Below are positions 13,835 through 28,126 of a stretch of DNA of 64,000 nt, piece by piece. The notes under the pieces are model-generated. The model was given only the letters and a program-made list of their open reading frames with translations, did not search any database and was not told the DNA's origin. Origin of the DNA: Odiellus spinosus (Eukaryota > Arthropoda > Arachnida > Opiliones > Phalangiidae). The DNA is taken from the NCBI GenBank assembly GCA_963920705.1, contig CAWUCO010000207.1, positions 124,001 through 188,000 of the forward strand, given 5' to 3'. Position numbers and translations under genes: made by a program. Positions within the stretch are counted from its first letter, which is position 1. Each line of letters begins with the position of its first letter.

Positions 13835-14680
13835 GATTCAAATTGACACAAAACATTTGATTTTTAAGCGATTTAGACAAAATTAAAACCTATCGAAAGA
13901 GCAAATATTGGACTATCTAAAAAACAAGAGTTTTGGAAAATCTGTTGAAAAACATGGAAAATATGGCCAATTGAAAAAACATCTTATATCAAAAAGCTAA
14001 TTTTTAAAATCTGAAATATGACTATTTTGATATTGTATGATTTCTTGAATTGGCCATATTTGTCTTGTTTTTCAACGGATTTTTGAAAACTCTTATTATT
14101 TAGACTGCCCATTAATTGCTCTTTCGAATGACTTTGGTTTTGTCTAAATTGCCAAAACGTGACAAATATAAAATTGGTTAAAATTAAGCAAAAACGCTTA
14201 AAAATCCAAGATTATATGATTCAAGTGGACACAAAACATTTGATTTTTAAGCGATTTAGACAAAATTAACACCACTCGAAAGAGCAAATATTGGTCTATC
14301 TAAAAAACAAGAGTTTTGGAAAATCTGTTGAAAAACATGGAAAATATGGCCAATTGAAAAAATATCTAATATCAAAAAGCGAATTTTTAAAATCTGAAAT
14401 TTGACTATTTTGATATTGTATGATTTCTTGAATTGGCCATATTTGTCTTGTTTTTCAACGGATTTTTGAAAACTCTTATTATTTAGACTGTCCATTAATT
14501 GCTCTTTCGAATGACTTTGGTTTTGACTAAATTGCCAAAACGTTACAAATATAAAATTGGTTAAAATTAAGCAAAAACGCTTAAAAATCCAAGATTATTG
14601 GATTCAAATTGACACAAAACATTTGATTTTTAAGCGATTTAGACAAAATTAAAACCTATCGAAAGAGCAAATATTGGACT
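13835..14680. repeat. Block duplicate, copy 2 (offset 2655 bp)
   Basis: This is the partner of 11180-12020 with the same CTTATATC, ATATGAC and CAAGTGGAC markers. It is immediately followed by a trimer-scale duplication, so this part of the array has been copied at more than one scale. Confidence 0.75.
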
Positions 14681-16549
14681 ATCTAAAAAACAAGAGTTTT
14701 GGAAAATCTGTTGAAAAACATGGAAAATATGGCCAATTGAAAAAACATCTAATATCAAAAAGCGAATTTTTAAAATCTGAAATTTGACTATTTTGATATT
14801 GTATGATTTCTTGAATTGGCCATATTTGTCTTGTTTTTCAACGGATTTTTGAAAACTCTTATTATTTAGACTGTCCATTAATTGTTCTTTCGAAAGACTT
14901 TGGTTTTGACTAAATTGCCAAAACGTTACAAATATAAAATTGGTTAAAATTAAGCAAAAACGCTTAAAAATCCAAGATTATGATTCAAATGGACACAAAA
15001 CATTTGATTTTTAAGCGATTTAGACAAAATTAACACCACTCGAAAGAGCAAATATTGGACTATCTAAAAAACAAGAGTTTTGGAAAGTCCGTTGAAAAAC
15101 ATGGAAAATATGGCCAATTGAAAAAACATCTAATATCAAAAAGCGAATTTTTTAAATCTGAAATTTGACTATTTTGATATTGTATGATTTCTTGAATTGG
15201 CCATATTTTTCTCGTTTTTCAACGGATTTTTGAAAACTCTTATTATTTAGACTATCCATTAATTGCTCTTCGAATGACTTTGGTTTTGTCTAAATTGCCA
15301 AAACGTGACAAATATGAAATTGGTTAAAATTAAGCAAAAACGCTTAAAAATCCTAGATTATTGGATTCAAATTGACACAAAACATTTGATTTTTAAGCGA
15401 TTTAGACAAAATTAACACCACTCGAAAGAGCAAATATTGGTCTATCTAAAAAACAAGAGTTTTGGAAAATCTGTTGAAAAACATGGAAAATATGGCCAAT
15501 TGAAAAAATATCTAATATCAAAAAGCGAATTTTTAAAATCTGAAATTTGACTATTTTGATATTGTATGATTTCTTGAATTGGCCATATTTGTCTTGTTTT
15601 TCAACGGATTTTTGAAAACTCTTATTATTTAGACTGTCCATTAATTGCTCTTTCGAATGACTTTGGTTTTGACTAAATTGCCAAAACGTTACAAATATAA
15701 AATTGGTTAAAATTAAGCAAAAACGCTTAAAAATCCAAGATTATTGGATTCAAATTGACACAAAACATTTGATTTTTAAGCGATTTAGACAAAATTAAAA
15801 CCTATCGAAAGAGCAAATATTGGACTATCTAAAAAACAAGAGTTTTGGAAAATCTGTTGAAAAACATGGAAAATATGGCCAATTGAAAAAACATCTAATA
15901 TCAAAAAGCGAATTTTTAAAATCTGAAATTTGACTATTTTGATATTGTATGATTTCTTGAATTGGCCATATTTGTCTTGTTTTTCAACGGATTTTTGAAA
16001 ACTCTTATTATTTAGACTGTCCATTAATTGTTCTTTCGAATGACTTTGGTTTTGACTAAATTGCCAAAACGTTACAAATATAAAATTGGTTAAAATTAAG
16101 CAAAAACGCTTAAAAATCCAAGATTATGTGATTCAAATGGACACAAAACAATTGATTTTTAAGCGATTTAGACAAAATTAACACCACTCGAAAGAGCAAA
16201 TATTGGACTATCTAAAAAACAAGAGTTTTGGAAAGTCCGTTGAAAAACATGGAAAATATGGCCAATTGAAAAAACATCTAATATCAAAAAGCGAATTTTT
16301 TAAATCTGAAATTTGACTATTTTGATATTGTATGATTTCTTGAATTGGCCATATTTTTCTCGTTTTTCAACGGATTTTTGAAAACTCTTATTATTTAGAC
16401 TATCCATTAATTGCTCTTCGAATGACTTTGGTTTTGTCTAAATTGCCAAAACGTGACAAATATGAAATTGGTTAAAATTAAGCAAAAACGCTTAAAAATC
16501 CTAGATTATTGGATTCAAATTGACACAAAACATTTGATTTTTAAGCGAT
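14256..16549. repeat. Two trimer blocks (1146 and 1148 bp)
   Basis: Monomers with landmarks at 14256, 14639 and 15020 match those at 15402, 15785 and 16168. Shared markers are AAATATCTAATATC, GTCCATTAATTGTTC and the 1-bp deletion form GCTCTTCGAATG. The first block has a 2-bp deletion (GATTATGATTC near 14978), which accounts for the 1146-bp spacing. Confidence 0.8.
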
Positions 16550-17600
16550 TTAGACAAAATTAACACCACTCGAAAGAGCAAATATTTGTCTATCTAAAAA
16601 ACAAGAGTTTTGAAAAATCTGTTGAAAAACATGGAAAATATGGCCAATTGAAAAAACATCTAATATCAAAAAGCTAATTTTTAAAATCTGAAATTTGACT
16701 ATTTTGATATTGTATGATTTCTTGAATTGGCCATATTTGTCTTGTTTTTCAACGGATTTTTGAAAACTCTTATTATTTAGACTGCCCATTAATTGCTCTT
16801 TCGAATGACTTTGGTTTTGACTAAATTGCCAAAACGTTACAAATATAAAATTGGTTAAAATTAAGCAAAAACGCTTAAAAATCCAAGATTATTGGATTCA
16901 AATGGACACAAAACATTTGATTTTTAAGCGATTTAGACAAAATTAACACCACTAAAAAACAAGAGTTTTGGAAAATCCTTTGAAAAACATGGAAAATATG
17001 GCCAATTCAAAAAAAATCTAATGTCAAAAAGCGAATTTTTAAAATCTGAAATTTGACTATTTTGATATTGTATGGTTTCTTGAATTGGCCATATTTTTCT
17101 TGTTTTTCAACGGATTTTTGAAAACTCTTATTATTTAGACTTTCCATTAATTGCTCTTTCGAATGACTTTGGTTTAGTCTAAATTGCCAAAATGTGACAA
17201 ATATAAAATTGGTTAAAATTAAGGAAAAACGCTTAAAAATCCAAGATTAATGGATTCAAATTGACACAAAACATTTGATTTTTAAGCGATATAGACAAAA
17301 TCAAAACTTATCGAAAGAGCAAATATTGGACTATCTAAAAAACAAGAGTTTTGGAAAATCCGTTGAAAAACATGGAAAATATGGCCAATTCAAAAAACAT
17401 CTAATAAAAAAAGTGAATTTTTAAAATCTGAAATTTGACTATTTTGATATTGTTTGATTTCTTGAATTGGCCATATTTTTCTTGTTTTTCAACGGATTTT
17501 TGAAAACTCTTATTATTTAGACTATCCATTAATTGCTCTTTCGAATGACTTTGGTTTTGTCTAAATTGCCAAAACGTGACAAATATAAAATTGGTTAAAA
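15375..17600. repeat. Seven-monomer block, copy 1 (offset 2654 bp)
   Basis: This matches about 18029-20254. Both copies have the GCTCTTCG 1-bp deletion, GTTTTGAAAAATCTG, the 25-bp deletion monomer, the GATATAGAC monomer and AATAAAAAAAGTG in order. The lengths of the short monomers (358, 382) bring seven units to 2654 bp. Single-base differences are visible, such as AAAAAAATC at 17010 versus AAAAACATC. Confidence 0.8.
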
Positions 17601-18343
17601 TTAAGCAAAAACGCTTAAAAATCTAAGATTATTGGATTCAAATTGACACAAAACATTTGATTTTTAAGCGATTTAGACAAAATTAAAACCTATCGAAAGA
17701 GCAAATATTGGACTATCTAAAAAACAAGAGTTTTGGAAAATCTGTTGAAAAACATGGAAAATATGGCCAATTGAAAAAACATCTTATATCAAAAAGCTAA
17801 TTTTTAAAATCTGAAATTTGACTATTTTTATATTGTATGATTTCTTGAATTGACCATATTTGTCTTGTTTTTCAACGGATTTTTGAAAACTCTTATTATT
17901 TAGACTGCCCATTAATTGCTCTTTCGAATGACTTTGGTTTTGTCTAAATTGCCAAAACGTGACAAATATGAAATTGGTTAAAATTAAGCAAAAACGCTTA
18001 AAAATCCAAGATTATATGATTCAAGTGGACACAAAACATTTGATTTTTAAGCGATTTAGACAAAATTAACACCACTCGAAAGAGCAAATATTGATCTATC
18101 TAAAAAACAAGAGTTTTGGAAAATCTGTTGAAAAACATGGAAAATATGGCCAATTGAAAAAATATCTAATATCAAAAAGCGAATTTTTAAAATCTGAAAT
18201 TTGACTATTTTGATATTGTATGATTTCTTGAATTGGCCATATTTGTCTTGTTTTTCAACGGATTTTTGAAAACTCTTATTATTTAGACTGTCCATTAATT
18301 GCTCTTTCGAATGACTTTGGTTTTGACTAAATTGCCAAAACGT

Positions 18344-20231
18344 TACAAATATAAAATTGGTTAAAATTAAGCAAAAACGATTAAAAATCCAAGATTATTG
18401 GATTCAAATTGACACCAAACATTTGATTTTTAAGCGATTTAGACAAAATTAAAACCTATCGAAAGAGCAAATATTGGACTATCTAAATAACAAGAGTTTT
18501 GGAAAATCTGTTGAAAAACATGGAAAATATGGCCAATTGAAAAAACATCTAATATCAAAAAGCGAATTTTTAAAATCTGAAATTTGACTATTTTGATATT
18601 GTATGATTTCTTGAATTGGCCATATTTGTCTTGTTTTTCAACGGATTTTTGAAAACTCTTATTATTTAGACTGTCCATTAATTGTTCTTTCGAATGACTT
18701 TGGTTTTGACTAAATTGCCAAAACGTTACAAATATAAAATTGGTTAAAATTAAGCAAAAACGCTTAAAAATCCAAGATTATATGATTCAAATGGACACAA
18801 AACATTTGATTTTTAAGCGATTTAGACAAAATTAACACCACTCGAAAGAGCAAATATTTAACTATCTAAAAAACAAGAGTTTTGGAAAGTCCGTTGAAAA
18901 ACATGGAAAATATGGCCAATTGAAAAAACATCTAATATCAAAAAGCGAATTTTTTAAATCTGAAATTTGACTATTTTGATATTGTATGATTTCTTGAATT
19001 GGCCATATTTTTCTCGTTTTTCAACGGATTTTTGAAAACTCTTATTATTTAGACTATCCATTAATTGCTCTTCGAATGACTTTGGTTTTGTCTAAATTGC
19101 CAAAACGTGACAAATATGAAATTGGTTAAAATTAAGCAAAAACGCTTAAAAATCCTAGATTATTGGATTCAAATTGACACAAAACATTTGATTTTTAAGC
19201 GATTTAGACAAAATTAACACCACTCGAAAGAGCAAATATTTGTCTATCTAAAAAACAAGAGTTTTGAAAAATCTGTTGAAAAACATGGAAAATATGGCCA
19301 ATTGAAAAAACATCTAATATCAAAAAGCTAATTTTTAAAATCTGAAATTTGACTATTTTGATATTGTATGATTTCTTGAATTGGCCATATTTGTCTTGTT
19401 TTTCAACGGATTTTTGAAAACTCTTATTATTTAGACTGCCCATTAATTGCTCTTTCGAAGGACTTTGGTTTTGACTAAATTGCCAAAACGTTACAAATAT
19501 AAAATTGGTTAAAATTAAGCAAAAACGCTTAAAAATCCAAGATTATTGGATTCAAATGGACACAAAACATTTGATTTTTAAGCGATTTAGACAAAATTAA
19601 CACCACTAAAAAACAAGAGTTTTGGAAAATCCTTTGAAAAACATGGAAAATATGGCTAATTCAAAAAACATCTAATGTCAAAAAGCGAATTTTTAAAATC
19701 TGAAATTTGACTATTTTGATATTGTATGGTTTCTTGAATTGGCCATATTTTTCTTGTTTTTCAACGGATTTTTGAAAACTCTTATTATTTAGACTGTCCA
19801 TTAATTGCTCTTTCGAATGACTTTGGTTTAGTCTAAATTGCCAAAATGTGACAAATATAAAATTGGTTAAAATTAAGGAAAAACGCTTAAAAATCCAAGA
19901 TTAATGGATTCAAATTGACACAAAACATTTGATTTTTAAGCGATATAGACAAAATCAAAACTTATCGAAAGAGCAAATATTGGACTATCTAAAAAACAAG
20001 AGTTTTGGAAAATCCGTTGAAAAACATGGAAAATATGGCCAATTCAAAAAACATCTAATAAAAAAAGTGAATTTTTAAAATCTGAAATTTGACTATTTTG
20101 ATATTGTTTGATTTCTTGAATTGGCCATATTTTTCTTGTTTTTCAACGGATTTTTGAAAACTCTTATTATTTAGACTGTCCATTAATTGCTCTTTCGAAT
20201 GACTTTGGTTTTGTCTAAATTGCCAAAACGT
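18344..20231. repeat. Five-monomer block, copy 1 (1888 bp)
   Basis: This is the first of two tandem copies of 1888 bp; the second runs 20232-22119. Both contain CGATTAAAAATCC, GACACCAAAC, the GCTCTTCG deletion, the 25-bp deletion monomer, GAAGGACTTTGG and GGCTAATTC. I saw a few differences, including CTAAATAACAAG (18484) versus CTAAAAAACAAG, and TTTAACTATC (18857) versus TTGGACTATC. Confidence 0.85.
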
Positions 20232-23200
20232 GACAAATATAAAATTGGTTAAAATTAAGCAAAAACGATTAAAAATCCAAGATTATTGGATTCAAATTGA
20301 CACCAAACATTTGATTTTTAAGCGATTTAGACAAAATTAAAACCTATCGAAAGAGCAAATATTGGACTATCTAAAAAACAAGAGTTTTGGAAAATCTGTT
20401 GAAAAACATGGAAAATATGGCCAATTGAAAAAACATCTAATATCAAAAAGCGAATTTTTAAAATCTGAAATTTGACTATTTTGATATTGTATGATTTCTT
20501 GAATTGGCCATATTTGTCTTGTTTTTCAACGGATTTTTGAAAACTCTTATTATTTAGACTGTCCATTAATTGTTCTTTCGAATGACTTTGGTTTTGACTA
20601 AATTGCCAAAACGTTACAAATATAAAATTGGTTAAAATTAAGCAAAAACGCTTAAAAATCCAAGATTATATGATTCAAATGGACACAAAACATTTGATTT
20701 TTAAGCGATTTAGACAAAATTAACACCACTCGAAAGAGCAAATATTGGACTATCTAAAAAACAAGAGTTTTAGAAAGTCCGTTGAAAAACATGGAAAATA
20801 TGGCCAATTGAAAAAACATCTAATATCAAAAAGCGAATTTTTTAAATCTGAAATTTGACTATTTTGATATTGTATGATTTCTTGAATTGGCCATATTTTT
20901 CTCGTTTTTCAACGGATTTTTGAAAACTCTTATTATTTAGACTATCCATTAATTGCTCTTCGAATGACTTTGGTTTTGTCTAAATTGCCAAAACGTGACA
21001 AATATGAAATTGGTTAAAATTAAGCAAAAACGCTTAAAAATCCTAGATTATTGGATTCAAATTGACACAAAACATTTGATTTTTTAGCGATTTAGACAAA
21101 ATTAACACCACTCGAAAGAGCAAATATTTGTCTATCTAAAAAACAAGAGTTTTGAAAAATCTGTTGAAAAACATGGAAAATATGGCCAATTGAAAAAACA
21201 TCTAATATCAAAAAGCTAATTTTTAAAATCTGAAATTTGACTATTTTGATATTGTATGATTTCTTGAATTGGCCATATTTGTCTTGTTTTTCAACGGATT
21301 TTTGAAAACTCTTATTATTTAGACTGCCCATTAATTGCTCTTTCGAAGGACTTTGGTTTTGACTAAATTGCCAAAACGTTACAAATATAAAATTGGTTAA
21401 AATTAAGCAAAAACGCTTAAAAATCCAAGATTATTGGATTCAAATGGACACAAAACATTTGATTTTTAAGCGATTTAGACAAAATTAACACCACTAAAAA
21501 ACAAGAGTTTTGGAAAATCCTTTGAAAAACATGGAAAATATGGCTAATTCAAAAAACATCTAATGTCAAAAAGCGAATTTTTAAAATCTGAAATTTGACT
21601 ATTTTGATATTGTATGGTTTCTTGAATTGGCCATATTTTTCTTGTTTTTCAACGGATTTTTGAAAACTCTTATTATTTAGACTGTCCATTAATTGCTCTT
21701 TCGAATGACTTTGGTTTAGTCTAAATTGCCAAAATGTGACAAATATAAAATTGGTTAAAATTAAGGAAAAACGCTTAAAAATCCAAGATTAATGGATTCA
21801 AATTGACACAAAACATTTGATTTTTAAGCGATATAGACAAAATCAAAACTTATCGAAAGAGCAAATATTGGACTATCTAAAAAACAAGAGTTTTGGAAAA
21901 TCCGTTGAAAAACATGGAAAATATGGCCAATTCAAAAAACATCTAATAAAAAAAGTGAATTTTTAAAATCTGAAATTTGACTATTTTGATATTGTTTGAT
22001 TTCTTGAATTGGCCATATTTTTCTTGTTTTTCAACGGATTTTTGAAAACTCTTATTATTTAGACTGTCCATTAATTGCTCTTTCGAATGACTTTGGTTTT
22101 GTCTAAATTGCCAAAACGTGACAAATATAAAATTGGTTAAAATTAAGCAAAAACACTTAAAAATCCAAGATTATATGATTCAAATGGACACAAAACATTT
22201 GATTTTTAAGCGATTTAGACAAAATTAACACCACTCGAAAGAGCAAATATTGGTCTATCTAAAAAACGAGAGTTGTGGAGAATCCGTTGAAAAACATGGA
22301 AAATATGGCCAATTGAAAAAACATCTAAAATCAAAAAGCGAATTTTTAAAATCTGAAATTTGACTATTTTGATATTGTATGATTTCTTGAATTGACCATA
22401 TTTGTCTTGTTTTTCAACGGATTTTTGAAAACTCTTATTATTTAGACTGTCCATTAATTGCTCTTTCGAATGACTTTGGTTTTGATTAAATTGCCAAAGC
22501 GTTACAAATATAAAATTGGTTAAAATTAAGCAAAAACGCTTAAAAATCCAAGATTATATGATTCAAATGGACACAAAACATTTGATTTTTAAGCGATTTA
22601 GACAAAATTAACACCACTCGAAAGAGCAAATGCTGGACTATCTAAAAAACAAGAGTTTTGGAAAGTCCGTTGAAAAACATGGAAAATATGGCCAATTGAA
22701 AAAACATCTAATATCCAAAAGCGAATTTTTTAAATCTGAAATTTGACTATTTTGATATTGTATGATTTCTTGAATTGGCCATATTTTTCTTGTTTTTCAA
22801 CGGATTTTTGAAAACTCTTATTATTTAGACTATCCATTAATTGCTCTTTCGAATGACTTTGGTTTTGTCTAAATTGCCAAAACGTGACAAATATAAAATT
22901 GGTTAAAATTAAGCAAAAACGCTTAAAAATCTAAGATTATTGGATTCAAATTGACACAAAACATTTGATTTTTAAGCGATTTAGACAAAATTAAAACCTA
23001 TCGAAAGAGCAAATATTGGACTATCTAAAAAACAAGAATTTTGGAAAATCCTTTGAAAAACATGGAAAATATGGCCAATTCAAAAAACATCTAATGTCAA
23101 AAAGCGAATTTTTAAAATCTGAAATTTGACTATTTTGATATTGTATGGTTTCTTGAATTGGCCATATTTTTCTTGTTTTTCAACGGGTTTTTGAAAACTC

Positions 23201-23598
23201 TTATTATTTAGACTGTCCATTAATTGCTCTTTCGAATGACTTTGGTTTTGTCTAAATTGCCAAAACGTGACAAATATAAAATTGGTTAAAATTAAGCAAA
23301 AACGCTTAAAAATCCAAGATTATATGATTCAAATGGACACAAAACATTTGATTTTTAAGCGATTTAGACAAAATTAACACCACTCGAAAGAGCAAATATT
23401 GGTCTATCAAAAAAACAAGAGTTTTGGAAAATCCGTTGAAAAACATGGAAAATATGGCCAATTCCAAAAACATCTAATATAAAAAAGCGAATTTTTAAAA
23501 TCTGAAATTTGACTATTTTGATATTGTATGATTTATTGAATTGGCCATATTTTTCTTGTTTTTCAACGGATTTTTGAAAACTCTTATTATTTAGACTA
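20179..23598. repeat. Nine-monomer block, copy 1 (3420 bp)
   Basis: This stretch and the next 3420 bp match line by line. The only difference I saw is position 21085, T against A at 24505. Similarity starts at 20179, just after the G/A difference at 20178 versus 23598, and continues about 89 bp beyond the unit length, to 23687 versus 27107. The block holds nine monomers, one of them the 25-bp deletion type. Confidence 0.92.
20232..22119. repeat. Five-monomer block, copy 2 (1888 bp)
   Basis: This is the second copy of the 1888-bp unit. It lies wholly inside the later 3420-bp duplication, so a third copy appears from about 23652. Its private variant TTTTAGAAAGTCC (20771) is shared with the 3420-bp partner at 24191 but not with the first 1888-bp copy. 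The 1888-bp event is therefore older than the 3420-bp event. Confidence 0.85.
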
Positions 23599-26500
23599 TC
23601 CATTAATTGCTCTTTCGAATGACTTTGGTTTTGTCTAAATTGCCAAAACGTGACAAATATAAAATTGGTTAAAATTAAGCAAAAACGATTAAAAATCCAA
23701 GATTATTGGATTCAAATTGACACCAAACATTTGATTTTTAAGCGATTTAGACAAAATTAAAACCTATCGAAAGAGCAAATATTGGACTATCTAAAAAACA
23801 AGAGTTTTGGAAAATCTGTTGAAAAACATGGAAAATATGGCCAATTGAAAAAACATCTAATATCAAAAAGCGAATTTTTAAAATCTGAAATTTGACTATT
23901 TTGATATTGTATGATTTCTTGAATTGGCCATATTTGTCTTGTTTTTCAACGGATTTTTGAAAACTCTTATTATTTAGACTGTCCATTAATTGTTCTTTCG
24001 AATGACTTTGGTTTTGACTAAATTGCCAAAACGTTACAAATATAAAATTGGTTAAAATTAAGCAAAAACGCTTAAAAATCCAAGATTATATGATTCAAAT
24101 GGACACAAAACATTTGATTTTTAAGCGATTTAGACAAAATTAACACCACTCGAAAGAGCAAATATTGGACTATCTAAAAAACAAGAGTTTTAGAAAGTCC
24201 GTTGAAAAACATGGAAAATATGGCCAATTGAAAAAACATCTAATATCAAAAAGCGAATTTTTTAAATCTGAAATTTGACTATTTTGATATTGTATGATTT
24301 CTTGAATTGGCCATATTTTTCTCGTTTTTCAACGGATTTTTGAAAACTCTTATTATTTAGACTATCCATTAATTGCTCTTCGAATGACTTTGGTTTTGTC
24401 TAAATTGCCAAAACGTGACAAATATGAAATTGGTTAAAATTAAGCAAAAACGCTTAAAAATCCTAGATTATTGGATTCAAATTGACACAAAACATTTGAT
24501 TTTTAAGCGATTTAGACAAAATTAACACCACTCGAAAGAGCAAATATTTGTCTATCTAAAAAACAAGAGTTTTGAAAAATCTGTTGAAAAACATGGAAAA
24601 TATGGCCAATTGAAAAAACATCTAATATCAAAAAGCTAATTTTTAAAATCTGAAATTTGACTATTTTGATATTGTATGATTTCTTGAATTGGCCATATTT
24701 GTCTTGTTTTTCAACGGATTTTTGAAAACTCTTATTATTTAGACTGCCCATTAATTGCTCTTTCGAAGGACTTTGGTTTTGACTAAATTGCCAAAACGTT
24801 ACAAATATAAAATTGGTTAAAATTAAGCAAAAACGCTTAAAAATCCAAGATTATTGGATTCAAATGGACACAAAACATTTGATTTTTAAGCGATTTAGAC
24901 AAAATTAACACCACTAAAAAACAAGAGTTTTGGAAAATCCTTTGAAAAACATGGAAAATATGGCTAATTCAAAAAACATCTAATGTCAAAAAGCGAATTT
25001 TTAAAATCTGAAATTTGACTATTTTGATATTGTATGGTTTCTTGAATTGGCCATATTTTTCTTGTTTTTCAACGGATTTTTGAAAACTCTTATTATTTAG
25101 ACTGTCCATTAATTGCTCTTTCGAATGACTTTGGTTTAGTCTAAATTGCCAAAATGTGACAAATATAAAATTGGTTAAAATTAAGGAAAAACGCTTAAAA
25201 ATCCAAGATTAATGGATTCAAATTGACACAAAACATTTGATTTTTAAGCGATATAGACAAAATCAAAACTTATCGAAAGAGCAAATATTGGACTATCTAA
25301 AAAACAAGAGTTTTGGAAAATCCGTTGAAAAACATGGAAAATATGGCCAATTCAAAAAACATCTAATAAAAAAAGTGAATTTTTAAAATCTGAAATTTGA
25401 CTATTTTGATATTGTTTGATTTCTTGAATTGGCCATATTTTTCTTGTTTTTCAACGGATTTTTGAAAACTCTTATTATTTAGACTGTCCATTAATTGCTC
25501 TTTCGAATGACTTTGGTTTTGTCTAAATTGCCAAAACGTGACAAATATAAAATTGGTTAAAATTAAGCAAAAACACTTAAAAATCCAAGATTATATGATT
25601 CAAATGGACACAAAACATTTGATTTTTAAGCGATTTAGACAAAATTAACACCACTCGAAAGAGCAAATATTGGTCTATCTAAAAAACGAGAGTTGTGGAG
25701 AATCCGTTGAAAAACATGGAAAATATGGCCAATTGAAAAAACATCTAAAATCAAAAAGCGAATTTTTAAAATCTGAAATTTGACTATTTTGATATTGTAT
25801 GATTTCTTGAATTGACCATATTTGTCTTGTTTTTCAACGGATTTTTGAAAACTCTTATTATTTAGACTGTCCATTAATTGCTCTTTCGAATGACTTTGGT
25901 TTTGATTAAATTGCCAAAGCGTTACAAATATAAAATTGGTTAAAATTAAGCAAAAACGCTTAAAAATCCAAGATTATATGATTCAAATGGACACAAAACA
26001 TTTGATTTTTAAGCGATTTAGACAAAATTAACACCACTCGAAAGAGCAAATGCTGGACTATCTAAAAAACAAGAGTTTTGGAAAGTCCGTTGAAAAACAT
26101 GGAAAATATGGCCAATTGAAAAAACATCTAATATCCAAAAGCGAATTTTTTAAATCTGAAATTTGACTATTTTGATATTGTATGATTTCTTGAATTGGCC
26201 ATATTTTTCTTGTTTTTCAACGGATTTTTGAAAACTCTTATTATTTAGACTATCCATTAATTGCTCTTTCGAATGACTTTGGTTTTGTCTAAATTGCCAA
26301 AACGTGACAAATATAAAATTGGTTAAAATTAAGCAAAAACGCTTAAAAATCTAAGATTATTGGATTCAAATTGACACAAAACATTTGATTTTTAAGCGAT
26401 TTAGACAAAATTAAAACCTATCGAAAGAGCAAATATTGGACTATCTAAAAAACAAGAATTTTGGAAAATCCTTTGAAAAACATGGAAAATATGGCCAATT

Positions 26501-27018
26501 CAAAAAACATCTAATGTCAAAAAGCGAATTTTTAAAATCTGAAATTTGACTATTTTGATATTGTATGGTTTCTTGAATTGGCCATATTTTTCTTGTTTTT
26601 CAACGGGTTTTTGAAAACTCTTATTATTTAGACTGTCCATTAATTGCTCTTTCGAATGACTTTGGTTTTGTCTAAATTGCCAAAACGTGACAAATATAAA
26701 ATTGGTTAAAATTAAGCAAAAACGCTTAAAAATCCAAGATTATATGATTCAAATGGACACAAAACATTTGATTTTTAAGCGATTTAGACAAAATTAACAC
26801 CACTCGAAAGAGCAAATATTGGTCTATCAAAAAAACAAGAGTTTTGGAAAATCCGTTGAAAAACATGGAAAATATGGCCAATTCCAAAAACATCTAATAT
26901 AAAAAAGCGAATTTTTAAAATCTGAAATTTGACTATTTTGATATTGTATGATTTATTGAATTGGCCATATTTTTCTTGTTTTTCAACGGATTTTTGAAAA
27001 CTCTTATTATTTAGACTA
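23599..27018. repeat. Nine-monomer block, copy 2 (3420 bp)
   Basis: This is the tandem partner of 20179-23598, nearly identical. It is the largest and youngest-looking duplication in the window. It ends where the linker CGATTAAAAATCC of the first copy's successor gives way to CGCTTAAAAATCC near 27108. Confidence 0.92.
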
Positions 27019-27583
27019 TCCATTAATTGCTCTTTCGAATGACTTTGGTTTTGTCTAAATTGCCAAAACGTGACAAATATAAAATTGGTTAAAATTAAGC
27101 AAAAACGCTTAAAAATCCAAGATTATATGATTCAAATGGACACAAAACATTTGATTTTTAAGCGATTTAGACAAAATTAACACCACTCGAAAGAGCAAAT
27201 ATTGGACTATCTAAAAAACAAGAGTTTTGGAAAATCTGTTGAAAAACATGGAAAATATGGCCAATTGAAAAAACATCTAAAATCAAAAAGCGAATTTTTA
27301 AAATCTGAAATTTGACTATTTTGATATTGTATGATTTCTTGACTTAGCCATATTTGTCTTGTTTTTCAACGGATTTTTGAAAACTCTTATTATTTAGACT
27401 GTCCATTAATTGCTCTTTCGAATGACTTTGGTTTTGATTAAATTGCCAAAACGTTACAAATATAAAATTGGTTAAAATTAAGCAAAAACGCTTAAAAATC
27501 CAAGATTATATGATTCAAATGGACACAAAACATTTGATTTTTAAGCGATTTAGACAAAATTAACACCACTCGAAAGAGCAAAT
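26720..27583. repeat. Block shared with 30933-31796 (offset 4213 bp)
   Basis: Offset 4213 bp is exactly eleven monomers. Shared markers are CTATCAAAAAAACAAG, CCAATTCCAAAAACATC, TAATATAAAAAAGCG, GATTTATTGAATTGG and CTTGACTTAGCC. Similarity stops where this copy reads TTGGTCTATC and the other ACTGGACTATC. Confidence 0.8.
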
Positions 27584-28126
27584 ATTGGTCTATCTAAAAA
27601 ACGAGAGTTGTGGAGAATCCGTTGAAAAACATGGAAAATATGGCCAATTGAAAAAACATCTAAAATCAAAAAGCGAATTTTTAAAATCTGAAATTTGACT
27701 ATTTTGATATTGTATGATTTCTTGAATTGGCCATATTTGTCTTGTTTTTCAACGGATTTTTGAAAACTCTTATTATTTAGACTGTCCATTAATTGCTCTT
27801 TCGAATGACTTTGGTTTTGATTAAATTGCCAAAGCGTTACAAATATAAAATTGGTTAAAATTAAGCAAAAACGCTTAAAAATCCAAGATTATATGATTCA
27901 AATGGACACAAAACATTTGATTTTTAAGCGATTTAGACAAAATTAACACCACTCGAAAGAGCAAATGCTGGACTATCTAAAAAACAAGAGTTTTGGAAAG
28001 TCCGTTGAAAAACATGGAAAATATGGCCAATTGAAAAAACATCTAATATCCAAAAGCGAATTTTTTAAATCTGAAATTTGACTATTTTGATATTGTATGA
28101 TTTCTTGAATTGGCCATATTTTTCTT

